A DNA stretch of 38,295 bases from contig CAIYTC010000207.1 in assembly GCA_903929005.1 (NCBI GenBank), positions 1 to 38,295 on the forward strand, given 5' to 3'. The stretch comes from an uncultured Dehalococcoidia bacterium (GTDB lineage Bacteria > Chloroflexota > Dehalococcoidia > GIF9 > UBA5629). Below, in pieces: positions 30,675 through 37,316 of this stretch. Numbering within the stretch: position 1 is the stretch's first letter; the number at the start of each line of letters is the position of its first letter. Position numbers and translations under genes: made by a program. A model generated the notes under the pieces. It was not told the origin of the DNA and ran no database searches. It worked only from the letters and a program-made list of their open reading frames with translations.

Positions 30675-31475
30675 TTATCCAAACAATGACTTTGTATTAA
30701 AAGCTACCACAGGGTTCTTGAGCGAACCGATTCCCTCTATCGTTATCTCCACCACATCCCCTGCTTTGAGCGGACCGATGCCATCGGGGGTGCCCGTAGC
30801 GATAACATCACCGGGCAGCAATGTCATAATACTGGAGATGAAATTGATCAGCCTGGGTATGCCGAATATAAGGTCACAGGTATTGCCCGACTGTTTCCGC
30901 TCCCCATTTACATGTGTTTCTAATTTCAAATTGAAAGGTGAAACAGCGGTCTCGATACAGGGCCCGATGGGTGCAAAAGTATCGTAGCCCTTGGCCCTGG
31001 TCCATTGCCCGTCCTTCACCTGTGCAACACGGTCGGTTACATCGTTAAAACAGGTATAGCCCAGGATACAGCCCGCATAATCCTGCTCAGATATGTTTTT
31101 TGCTGTCTTTCCGATGACAATGCCGAGTTCGCCCTCGTAGTCTATCCTCTCGGGCAATGGCGGCAGAACAATATTGCCGCCCGGGCCGATGATGGCGGTG
31201 GAGGGCTTGAGAAAAAGCAGGGGAAGCCCGGGGAGTTTTATATTAAGTTCATCAGCATGCGGGCGGTAATTCAACCCGAGGCATACTACCTTGCTGGCCG
31301 GGCAGGGCGAAATCAGCTGGACGTCCTTCAGGGAAACTTGCCGTCCAGCCGGTTCAAAGATATTGTCCTGTCTGCCCGGTTGTGGGAAGGGGGCGCCTGT
31401 GTAAACCTCAATAAGATCGTTTTGAAGCACCCCGTAAGAAATACTATGCTCATACTGGAAGCGCACTATTTTCAT
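30675..31475 (-). CDS. Fumarylacetoacetate hydrolase-family protein
   Basis: A 266-aa member of the FAH fold family, whose members hydrolyse or decarboxylate 2,4-dioxo acids, such as acylpyruvases, oxaloacetate decarboxylases and 2-oxohept-3-ene-dioate hydratases. The N-terminal small domain is followed by the catalytic domain with IDYEGELGIVIGK (metal-binding Glu pair), YTCFNDVTDR, KGYDTFAPIGP and the C-terminal ATGTPDGIGPL. The start at 31475 has GAGG 8 nt upstream and gives the usual MKIVRF beginning; a longer frame to 31607 would overlap the CDF gene. It lies 22 nt downstream of the CDF stop and is probably cotranscribed. Confidence 0.9.
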   Translation of the reverse strand: MKIVRFQYEHSISYGVLQNDLIEVYTGAPFPQPGRQDNIFEPAGRQVSLKDVQLISPCPASKVVCLGLNYRPHADELNIKLPGLPLLFLKPSTAIIGPGGNIVLPPLPERIDYEGELGIVIGKTAKNISEQDYAGCILGYTCFNDVTDRVAQVKDGQWTRAKGYDTFAPIGPCIETAVSPFNLKLETHVNGERKQSGNTCDLIFGIPRLINFISSIMTLLPGDVIATGTPDGIGPLKAGDVVEITIEGIGSLKNPVVAFNTKSLFG

Positions 31476-31497
31476 TACAAAGACCTCGGTACTCTTT

Positions 31498-32478
31498 TTA
31501 TTTACGTCCCGGAGTTGCCGCCGTTGCCTGTATTTGTTTTCTTTCATCCTGCGAAAGCATACAGCCGCTGATACAGGACTTTTTGCATAAACCATCGCAG
31601 GGCTCAATATGAACTGTCAGGTCAGCGCCGCCCAGTTTTTCCCTGACGGCTGCGGTCATTTTTTCCGTGATGGCGTGAGATTCGCTGACCGTCATCGCCC
31701 GGTCGACCACGACATGTAGATCTATAAATCGTGAGGCCCCGGCTTTTCTTGTCCTGACGCGGTGAATAGAGCGGACGGTTGGATACCAGCTTTCCAGGTA
31801 GCGTGAGAGCCAGAGCACCTCATGTACAGGCGGACTGGTATCAATGAGGTCCTTGGTGGCATCCATAGTTAGTTTCAGGGAAGCCCGCAGGATCAATAGG
31901 GCTACCAGCATGGCTGCAAGCGGGTCAACCCAGGTCAGGTTAAGCTCCGGCCAGAGCTTTTGACCGGTCCAGATAATGGAAAGGCCGGCCAGTACTCCGG
32001 CTGAGGTCCACACATCGGTCCTCAGGTGCCACGCATCGGCAATTAAAGCCGGCGAATCTGTTTTTTTACCGACAATGAAAAGGAGCTTGGATACGATTAG
32101 ATTGGCCAAAACGGAAAAAAGCATTACCGCCAGGCCCCAATCAATCGTCTCAAGAGCCTGTGGGTGGAGGAGCTTGTTAATAGCTTCAACTACGATCCAA
32201 ACCGCCGCTATAAGTATTAACAGGGCTTCGGCCAGGGCAGAGATATCTTCGACCTTGCCATGTCCGAAGGGGTGCTCAGCATCAGGCCGCTGGGCGGAAA
32301 TGCGTACTGCGAAGAAAGCGATTACCGACGCTATCAGGTCCATGGAAGAGTGGGCAGCTTCCGACAAAACTGAAATAGACCCGGTAAAGAAACCGGTTAT
32401 GAGCTTAAGTGTGACCAGCAGGCTATTTGATACTATTGAAAGCAGCGCTACTGATGTTTTCTGTTGTTGGTTGTCCAT
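31498..32478 (-). CDS. Cation diffusion facilitator metal transporter
   Basis: A 326-aa CDF-family exporter, usually moving Zn, Fe, Mn, Co or Ni out of the cell by proton antiport. About six membrane helices are visible in residues 10-210. The transport site is H43-x3-D47 in helix 2 and H151-x3-D155 in helix 5. The HH-type zinc site pattern is replaced only if the first residue is Asp, so here both sites begin with His. After the cytoplasmic ferredoxin-like domain there is an extra tail with C294, C298, C302 and C306, evenly spaced. No close Shine-Dalgarno is found. A promoter and a structured leader with alternative hairpins lie directly upstream, suggesting attenuation. Confidence 0.92.
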   Translation of the reverse strand: MDNQQQKTSVALLSIVSNSLLVTLKLITGFFTGSISVLSEAAHSSMDLIASVIAFFAVRISAQRPDAEHPFGHGKVEDISALAEALLILIAAVWIVVEAINKLLHPQALETIDWGLAVMLFSVLANLIVSKLLFIVGKKTDSPALIADAWHLRTDVWTSAGVLAGLSIIWTGQKLWPELNLTWVDPLAAMLVALLILRASLKLTMDATKDLIDTSPPVHEVLWLSRYLESWYPTVRSIHRVRTRKAGASRFIDLHVVVDRAMTVSESHAITEKMTAAVREKLGGADLTVHIEPCDGLCKKSCISGCMLSQDERKQIQATAATPGRK

Positions 32479-32583
32479 ATTTTAATTAACAAAACTCCGT
32501 GGAACCTGTAGTCCCACGGAGTTTTAATCCGTTGCTTTTAGCCCGACTGCGCCCTTCCGTACTTGAGGGCCGCCTGATCAAGT
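32479..32583 (-). promoter_or_regulatory. Structured 5' leader of the CDF gene (candidate attenuator or riboswitch)
   Basis: About 105 nt from the predicted start to the CDF ATG. On the minus strand the order is: hairpin TACTTGA/TCAAGTA with an 11-nt loop (32584-32560) whose GCCC could pair with either GGGC further on; then ACGGA (32532-32528); then the 12-bp terminator hairpin. ACGGA can pair with TCCGT in the 5' arm of the terminator, giving a mutually exclusive antiterminator. I do not recognise it as a known riboswitch class. Confidence 0.5.
32491..32525 (-). terminator. Terminator-like hairpin just upstream of the CDF start
   Basis: AAAACTCCGTGG and CCACGGAGTTTT form a perfect 12-bp stem with an 11-nt loop, and on the minus strand the stem ends in a run of four T. 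It lies 12 nt before the CDF ATG, so in the minus direction it would stop transcription ahead of the gene unless disrupted. The 3' arm contains GGAG, the only Shine-Dalgarno-like motif near the start. Confidence 0.7.
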
Positions 32584-32589
32584 AACATC

Positions 32590-32619
32590 ATTATAATTAT
32601 TTTTAAATTTCACAGTCAA
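32590..32619 (-). promoter_or_regulatory. Promoter of the CDF gene
   Basis: On the minus strand TTGACT (32619-32614), 18 nt, then a perfect TATAAT (32595-32590). Predicted start near 32583 places the first leader hairpin at the very 5' end of the RNA. Confidence 0.75.
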
Positions 32620-32687
32620 GCCTGCTAAACCGAAAGGGGGGCATCTATGGCAACCTGAAGAAGCTTATTTAATAATGAATGAAGGAC

Positions 32688-32696
32688 TGGTATAAT
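32688..32696 (+). promoter_or_regulatory. Extended -10 promoter element of the Crp-type gene
   Basis: TGGTATAAT is a perfect -10 with the TGn extension; no good -35 is present. Predicted start near 32703 gives a leader of about 26 nt. Confidence 0.6.
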
Positions 32697-32728
32697 TTGG
32701 CTGGAGAATATATCCAGTTTTACATAAT

Positions 32729-33397
32729 ATGTCAATCACGATAGAGAATCTGGCTAAGCTGCGGCATTTTGCCGGCGTTGAAAATGACAGGTTGGCCGGA
32801 CTACCGCAGCTTTTTAATCAGAAACCTTTTGTAAAAGGGCAGACGATTGTATCCGAGGGCGACAAACAGGAGAACCTGTACTTCGTTAATGCCGGCGTAG
32901 TAAAAATATTCAAGACTTCTTCAGAAGGCAAGGAACAAATAATAATAATTGTCAGGCCGGGCGAGTCGTTTAACGATATAGCTGTATTCGGTTCAGGTTA
33001 TAGCCCTTACAGCGCGCAGGCGTTGGGCAACATAGTCATATACTGGATCCACAAGAATGACCTGCTGCCTTTTATGGAAAAGAACTGGAAGGTAGCCCGC
33101 AATGCACTTGCAATAGTCTCTGAGCAGGAACGCATGCTGCTCACGCTGATAGAAGACCTGTCTTTTAAAAATGTCACCGGCAGGGTAGCTAAAATCTTGC
33201 TGCAAAACTCGGAGCCCGGACCGGATGGCTTCCAGAAACTTACCCAATATGAGATGGCGGCCATGGCCGGGACTGCCAGAGAGGTAGTCGGCAGGTCATT
33301 AAAAAGCCTGGAAGAAAATGGTGTTATCAGCCTTGAAAGGCACAGGATTGTCATAAAGAATAAGGAGTTGCTTACTCAACTTGCAGGTTTAAATTAA
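32729..33397 (+). CDS. Crp/Fnr-family transcriptional regulator
   Basis: A 222-aa regulator with an N-terminal cyclic-nucleotide-binding-like barrel (residues ~15-125), a dimer helix, and a C-terminal winged helix. The recognition helix reads TAREVVGRSLKSLE with Arg184, Glu185 and Arg189, the same R-E-x3-R pattern that lets E. coli CRP read GTGA. The protein contains no cysteine at all, so it cannot be an Fe-S FNR. The phosphate-binding cassette is not the cAMP type by eye. A matching GGTGA-N6-TCACA site follows directly after its stop codon, ahead of the ferredoxin gene. No clear Shine-Dalgarno precedes the ATG. Confidence 0.92.
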   Translation: MSITIENLAKLRHFAGVENDRLAGLPQLFNQKPFVKGQTIVSEGDKQENLYFVNAGVVKIFKTSSEGKEQIIIIVRPGESFNDIAVFGSGYSPYSAQALGNIVIYWIHKNDLLPFMEKNWKVARNALAIVSEQERMLLTLIEDLSFKNVTGRVAKILLQNSEPGPDGFQKLTQYEMAAMAGTAREVVGRSLKSLEENGVISLERHRIVIKNKELLTQLAGLN

Positions 33398-33413
33398 GGT
33401 GATTAAGGTCACA
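33398..33413. promoter_or_regulatory. CRP-like binding site
   Basis: GGTGA-TTAAGG-TCACA differs at one base from the CRP consensus TGTGA-N6-TCACA. Its first base is the last base of the crp-like stop region. The centre (33405.5) is about 41.5 nt before the predicted start of the ferredoxin transcript, the class II activator position. Confidence 0.72.
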
Positions 33414-33431
33414 TAATAACTAACGATTAAC

Positions 33432-33440
33432 TGTTACAAT
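33432..33440 (+). promoter_or_regulatory. Extended -10 promoter element of the small ferredoxin gene
   Basis: TGTTACAAT contains TGn plus TACAAT, with no recognisable -35 hexamer 17 nt upstream, where the CRP-like site lies instead. This is the usual layout of an activator-dependent promoter. Confidence 0.6.
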
Positions 33441-33471
33441 TCCAGATTAGTAGTTTGCAGGAGTAAATAAT

Positions 33472-33678
33472 TTGCCGGTAATGCCCATATTTGACCAGGC
33501 CAAATGCGACGGTTGCGGCCTTTGTGTTACGGTCTGCAGGTGTGGGGCCCTTGTCATGACTGAAAAAATGGTGGCTATTATCCAAGTGGATAGCTGCGGA
33601 TGGTGTACCGATTGTGAGCTGGTTTGTGCTACAGGGGCATTGCAATGCCCCTTTGAAATAGTGATGTCAGAAGGCTGA
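33472..33678 (+). CDS. Small 2x[4Fe-4S] ferredoxin
   Basis: A 68-aa dicluster ferredoxin. Cluster motif 1 is CDGCGLCVTVC, with an extra Cys two residues on; motif 2 is CGWCTDCELVC. Motif 1 ends CRCG where most ferredoxins have CP, and motif 2 has CATG. The start is TTG, chosen because AGGAG lies 8 nt before it while the next ATG is 17 nt from it. It follows the Crp-type gene by 74 nt containing a CRP-like site and an activator-type promoter, so it is the likely direct target. Confidence 0.88.
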   Translation: MPVMPIFDQAKCDGCGLCVTVCRCGALVMTEKMVAIIQVDSCGWCTDCELVCATGALQCPFEIVMSEG

Positions 33679-33902
33679 CCCGGGCCAATATCCCCGTCAG
33701 TTAGCGGCCCGTCCAAACACCCCTAAACTTGTTGCCGCGCAACTTTTCTGAATTCCTGACGTTTTATAATTTGCGACCTTAGTCGCTTACCCTGCAAATA
33801 TTTAACGCTAGCATGGGTTGAGTTTATTAGAAGAATAATAAAGGGGATTAAATTGTTGAAAACTGATCCGCGCAAGAAATTGTGCGGGAGGAGATAATAG
33901 AT
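33679..33902. other. Leader region of the sigma factor gene
   Basis: The region contains TATAAT at 33765-33770 without a good -35, and a 5-bp hairpin GCGAC/GTCGC at 33773-33786 that would be at or near the start of the RNA. Beyond these and the hairpin at 33868-33887 I see no gene. Confidence 0.4.
33868..33887 (+). promoter_or_regulatory. GAAA-loop hairpin abutting the sigma factor ribosome-binding site
   Basis: CCGCGCAA and TTGTGCGG pair over 8 bp (one G-T wobble) around a GAAA tetraloop. The stem ends at the first G of GGAGGAG, the Shine-Dalgarno 9 nt before the sigma factor ATG. It could modulate ribosome access. Confidence 0.5.
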
Positions 33903-35336
33903 ATGTCACAATTGAAAGAACGTACAAAAGAAATAGAAAAAGCTACTGTGGGCCAGGGATTTGTGGGATTGGAGGGCAGAATAAAGGGGCTTGACTCAAC
34001 TATGGTGAAAACTGACCTTGATGACACGGTATACATGGATCATAAAGGGAGCAGGGATTTTGCCGAAGATTCGGTAAGCCTGTATATAGCCGAGTGCAGC
34101 AGAACGCCTTTGCTTACATCCAAAGATGAGAAGGTGCTCAGCAGCCGTATGGAGCTGGCAAGTTATCTTTCACGTCTGGAGAAGCAGTCACCACTTAAGG
34201 CTGTCAGGAAGCCGTCTGAGACATATATAACCAAATTATTGATTACGCGGCTGCATGTATATGCCGGCCTGGTAGAAAAAGTAATCAAACATTATTGTGT
34301 GGCTGATGCCGCCAGGCTTTCTGAGAAGCTGTCCGATAACGAATTGAAATCCCGTATCGACAACGTAATCAATGATGAGACGGTGCAGTTTGTAGCCAAG
34401 CATGATCATGTGGAGAATGAAGAAGCCCTGCAGGAGATTACAGAGATATCGATTCTTGTGCGGTTGATGCCCTGGAATATAATCGACGGATACAGTCTTA
34501 TCAAGACCGTCGCAGAATTGAAGGATATCGCAGGAAAAACCGAGTTCGGCAAGTATCTTGAGGCAAGTATTGGTAAGCTAAGGGAGCATTTTGAAGCAAT
34601 CAGGAAATCAGGGAGTGAGGCTGCCGAACATATGATAAAGGCCAACCTGCGCCTGGTATTGAGCATGGCTAAGAAGTACCGGGCTCGAGGCATGCCGCTC
34701 TCTGATCTGATACAGGAAGGGAACATCGGGCTGATGCGCGCGGTGCAGAAATTCGATTACCGGCGCGGCTTTAAATTCAGCACCTATGCTACCTGGTGGG
34801 TGAGGCAGGCCATTAACAGGGTGATATCGGACCAGTCGAGGACTATCAGGTTGCCGGTACATACGGTGGAGACTATAACCAAGATGAACAACGCACGGCA
34901 GAAGCTCGTGCAGAAGTTGGGCCGCAAGCCGACCAGCGATGAGATTGCAGGCGAAATGGGCGTTGAAACTGACAAAATAGATTGGCTGGTTGGTATATTG
35001 TATGCCGAGCCGGTTTCGCTGGATATCCCGATTGGTGATGATGAAAGCCAGTTGAGCGACTTCATAGAGGATCAGGTGAGCCCGGCGCCTGAGGAAGAAG
35101 CTGCTCACAGCATGCTGCGGCAGCACTTCCGGGATATACTGGCATCTCTAACCGACAGGGAACGTAGAATCATAGAAATGCGTTACGGCCTGGACAATGA
35201 GCAGGGCCTGACCTTAAAAGAAGTGGGTCACGAATTCGGGTTAACCCGTGAGCGCATCAGGCAGATAGAGAAGGAAGCGCTGGCCAAGCTCAGGCATCCC
35301 AGCCGCAGCCGCAAGCTGATAGACTACCTGGCCTAA
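33903..35336 (+). CDS. rpoD: RNA polymerase sigma-70 family factor, RpoD/SigA type
   Basis: A 477-aa group 1/2 sigma factor. Region 1.2 is at about residues 57-85. A helical non-conserved insert follows (~90-240) that I cannot align with other sigmas. Region 2 (~241-311) includes the -10 reader YATWWVRQAINR, region 3 is ~320-395, and region 4 (~410-472) ends with LTRERIRQIEKEALAKLRHPSR. Region 1.1 is short or missing. The ATG at 33903 has GGAGGAG 9 nt upstream; an in-frame GTG at 33882 lies within the leader hairpin. A strong terminator follows. Whether it is the housekeeping factor or a close paralogue cannot be settled here. Confidence 0.9.
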   Translation: MSQLKERTKEIEKATVGQGFVGLEGRIKGLDSTMVKTDLDDTVYMDHKGSRDFAEDSVSLYIAECSRTPLLTSKDEKVLSSRMELASYLSRLEKQSPLKAVRKPSETYITKLLITRLHVYAGLVEKVIKHYCVADAARLSEKLSDNELKSRIDNVINDETVQFVAKHDHVENEEALQEITEISILVRLMPWNIIDGYSLIKTVAELKDIAGKTEFGKYLEASIGKLREHFEAIRKSGSEAAEHMIKANLRLVLSMAKKYRARGMPLSDLIQEGNIGLMRAVQKFDYRRGFKFSTYATWWVRQAINRVISDQSRTIRLPVHTVETITKMNNARQKLVQKLGRKPTSDEIAGEMGVETDKIDWLVGILYAEPVSLDIPIGDDESQLSDFIEDQVSPAPEEEAAHSMLRQHFRDILASLTDRERRIIEMRYGLDNEQGLTLKEVGHEFGLTRERIRQIEKEALAKLRHPSRSRKLIDYLA

Positions 35337-35358
35337 ACCAGCAACGTATTTACAATTT

Positions 35359-35400
35359 AAACACTCGCAGCGTTTGTAATGCTGCGAGTGTTTGTTTTAT
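35359..35400 (+). terminator. Intrinsic terminator of the sigma factor gene
   Basis: AAACACTCGCAGC and GCTGCGAGTGTTT form a perfect 13-bp stem with a 9-nt loop, followed by TGTTTTAT. It begins 22 nt after the stop codon. Confidence 0.92.
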
Positions 35401-35445
35401 GCTTAATTGTTAATAGCCTATTTCAGATTAACGGAATTAAACGTA

Positions 35446-36147
35446 ATGGATACCAGCATCCTGGTAGTAGAAGACGACGGTACTTTGCGGGAGCTGCTTA
35501 AATACAACTTGCAGAAGGAGGGTTATGGTGTGCTTACCGCGAGAGATGGCGGGGAAGCACTTGATCTGTACAATAAGAATACGCCGCAGTTGATTATACT
35601 CGACATTATGTTGCCGGTCATGAGTGGCATCGAGGTTTGCCGGATAATACGCGGGAAATCACAGGTGCCCATTATCATGCTTACGGCGAAAACCGAGGAA
35701 ATTGATAAGGTTGTAGGGCTGGAACTGGGGGCTGATGATTACGTTACCAAGCCGTTCAGCATGCGGGAATTAATGGCCCGCATCAAGGCCGTATTTAGGC
35801 GTGCTGAGGACGGGAAAAACGCGGTTGCCCTCCCCTCCGGGGGGCACGAATTCCTCAGGACGGGAGATGTCTCAATTGATTTAACCGAACACGTGGTTTT
35901 ATGCAGGGGAAATGAGGTGGAATTAAACCCCAAAGAATTCGAACTGCTGGCATTGCTGCTGCAAAACCGGGGACAGGTTATCAGCCGGGAACAGATATTG
36001 AGAAAGGTCTGGGGCTATGATTTTATCGGCAATGACAGGACGGTTGATGTGCATATCCGCTGGATACGCCAGAAACTGGAGGCAGACCCGCAGAATCCCG
36101 GTTACATAGTTACGGTCCGCGGATACGGATATAAATTTGCGGGTTGA
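35446..36147 (+). CDS. phoB: PhoB/OmpR-family response regulator
   Basis: A 233-aa regulator. The receiver domain has D10, D11, phospho-acceptor D53 in ILDIMLP, T80 and K102 in TKPF. The C-terminal winged helix contains LNPKEFELLALLLQNRG and ends VRGYGYKF, as in PhoB/OmpR proteins. The start at 35446 gives the normal receiver beginning; a longer frame to 35407 reaches into the sequence after the terminator. The ribosome-binding site is weak. A histidine kinase gene follows 29 nt later and pstS after that, which supports a phosphate-starvation role. Confidence 0.9.
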   Translation: MDTSILVVEDDGTLRELLKYNLQKEGYGVLTARDGGEALDLYNKNTPQLIILDIMLPVMSGIEVCRIIRGKSQVPIIMLTAKTEEIDKVVGLELGADDYVTKPFSMRELMARIKAVFRRAEDGKNAVALPSGGHEFLRTGDVSIDLTEHVVLCRGNEVELNPKEFELLALLLQNRGQVISREQILRKVWGYDFIGNDRTVDVHIRWIRQKLEADPQNPGYIVTVRGYGYKFAG

Positions 36148-36176
36148 TTTTTCAGGCAGGATGAGAATGATATAAG

Positions 36177-37190
36177 ATGAATGATGCGAGTTTTCAGTAC
36201 CTATTATCGTTGATTGAAGACGGTATATTTGTGCTTGATGAACATCATGAGATCCGATATATGAATAATGCCGCCGTCCGGATATTCGGCTTCAACCCTG
36301 CCGGGGACAGGCCCCTGTCATTTATTGAGGTTGTGCGCGACTATGAGTGTGATGCCCTGGTAAAGCAATGTATTAATACAGGTGAGGTCCAGGCCGCATC
36401 TGTTAAAATCCGCGGAAAAAAGCAATACTTAGATATTAAAGTCAGTCCCGATGAGCAAAGCCGCAACTATATCGTGATAGTCAAAGATCTTACGGAGAAG
36501 CGCCACCTTGAAGAGATACGCAGGGACTTTATCTCCAATGTTTCCCACGAGTTCCGTACCCCGATTTCCTCGATTAAGCTGATAGCCGAAACCCTTACCA
36601 ATGGCGCTCTAAAAGACCCTGAGGTTAATCAAGATTTCCTGTCCAGGATTAATATCGAGGCCGACAAATTGATGGGCATGACCAATGAACTGACCGAATT
36701 ATCCATGATGGAGAACAGGGAAACGACACTCGATAAACACTCTTTGAAAATCAGTAGCCTGGTGAAGCAGGTGGTGCAGCGTTTACAGGCGCAGTCCGCT
36801 AAAAAAAGCTTAACACTGAGCATTGATATCGAGCCGGTCGTGCCTGATCTTGTCATAGATCAATACAGGATTGAACAGGTATTAATGAATTTGGTACATA
36901 ACGCCATAAAATTCACAAATCCCGGCGGAGTCATAACTATCTCCGTGAAAACAAGAGATAATGAAATCATGGTCTCCGTGAGTGACACCGGTATCGGCAT
37001 ACCGCGCGAGGAACTGTCAAGGGTCTTTGAACGTTTTTACAAGGTCAATAAGGCCAGGGATGATGAAGGGGTCGGACTGGGCCTGGCCATATCCCGCCAT
37101 ATTATCACCTCACACGGCGGAAGAATCTGGGCGGAGAGCGAGGAGGGAAAAGGATCAACCTTCTTTTTCACGTTGCCCTTGAATACGTAA
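36177..37190 (+). CDS. phoR: PAS-domain histidine kinase, PhoR-like
   Basis: A 337-aa kinase with an N-terminal PAS domain (residues ~7-108), a dimerisation/phosphoacceptor helix with His124 in SNVSHEFRTPI, and an ATPase domain with N box NLVHNAIKFT, DTGIGI and GVGLGLAI. There is no membrane helix, unlike E. coli PhoR, so it must be cytosolic and sense phosphate through partners such as PhoU/Pst or an internal ligand. Paired with the response regulator upstream. Only a weak ribosome-binding site is visible. The assignment to phosphate rests mainly on pstS downstream. Confidence 0.85.
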   Translation: MNDASFQYLLSLIEDGIFVLDEHHEIRYMNNAAVRIFGFNPAGDRPLSFIEVVRDYECDALVKQCINTGEVQAASVKIRGKKQYLDIKVSPDEQSRNYIVIVKDLTEKRHLEEIRRDFISNVSHEFRTPISSIKLIAETLTNGALKDPEVNQDFLSRINIEADKLMGMTNELTELSMMENRETTLDKHSLKISSLVKQVVQRLQAQSAKKSLTLSIDIEPVVPDLVIDQYRIEQVLMNLVHNAIKFTNPGGVITISVKTRDNEIMVSVSDTGIGIPREELSRVFERFYKVNKARDDEGVGLGLAISRHIITSHGGRIWAESEEGKGSTFFFTLPLNT

Positions 37191-37206
37191 ATAACGTCCC
37201 GCGAGT

Positions 37207-37234
37207 TTTAACCAAAATTTAACCTTGGGTTAAA
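37207..37234 (+). promoter_or_regulatory. Pho-box-like repeats upstream of pstS
   Basis: TTTAACC occurs at 37207-37213 and again at 37218-37224, exactly 11 bp apart, followed by its inverse GGTTAAA at 37228-37234. PhoB-type regulators bind tandem sites 11 bp apart. Weak -10 candidates (TATATT at 37261-37266) lie downstream. Confidence 0.62.
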
Positions 37235-37316
37235 GGGATTTTTACACAGCCGCTATAGACTATATTTAGTGGCGCCTGACGTGCCATGAAGAATATATGA
37301 ATAAGGAGAAGACAAC

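Noticed and set aside
32479-32583. NiCo (czcD) or yybP-ykoY manganese riboswitch upstream of the CDF gene
   Set aside because: The conserved core sequences of those classes, as I remember them, are not present; only the general attenuator layout is supported.
32729-33397. FNR-type oxygen sensor
   Set aside because: The protein contains no cysteine, so it cannot hold the [4Fe-4S] cluster of FNR.
35401-35445. Pho-box repeats upstream of the phoB-like gene
   Set aside because: Several TTAA-containing words are present, but their spacings (7 and 9 bp) do not fit the 11-bp repeat seen before pstS; the AT-rich sequence explains them.
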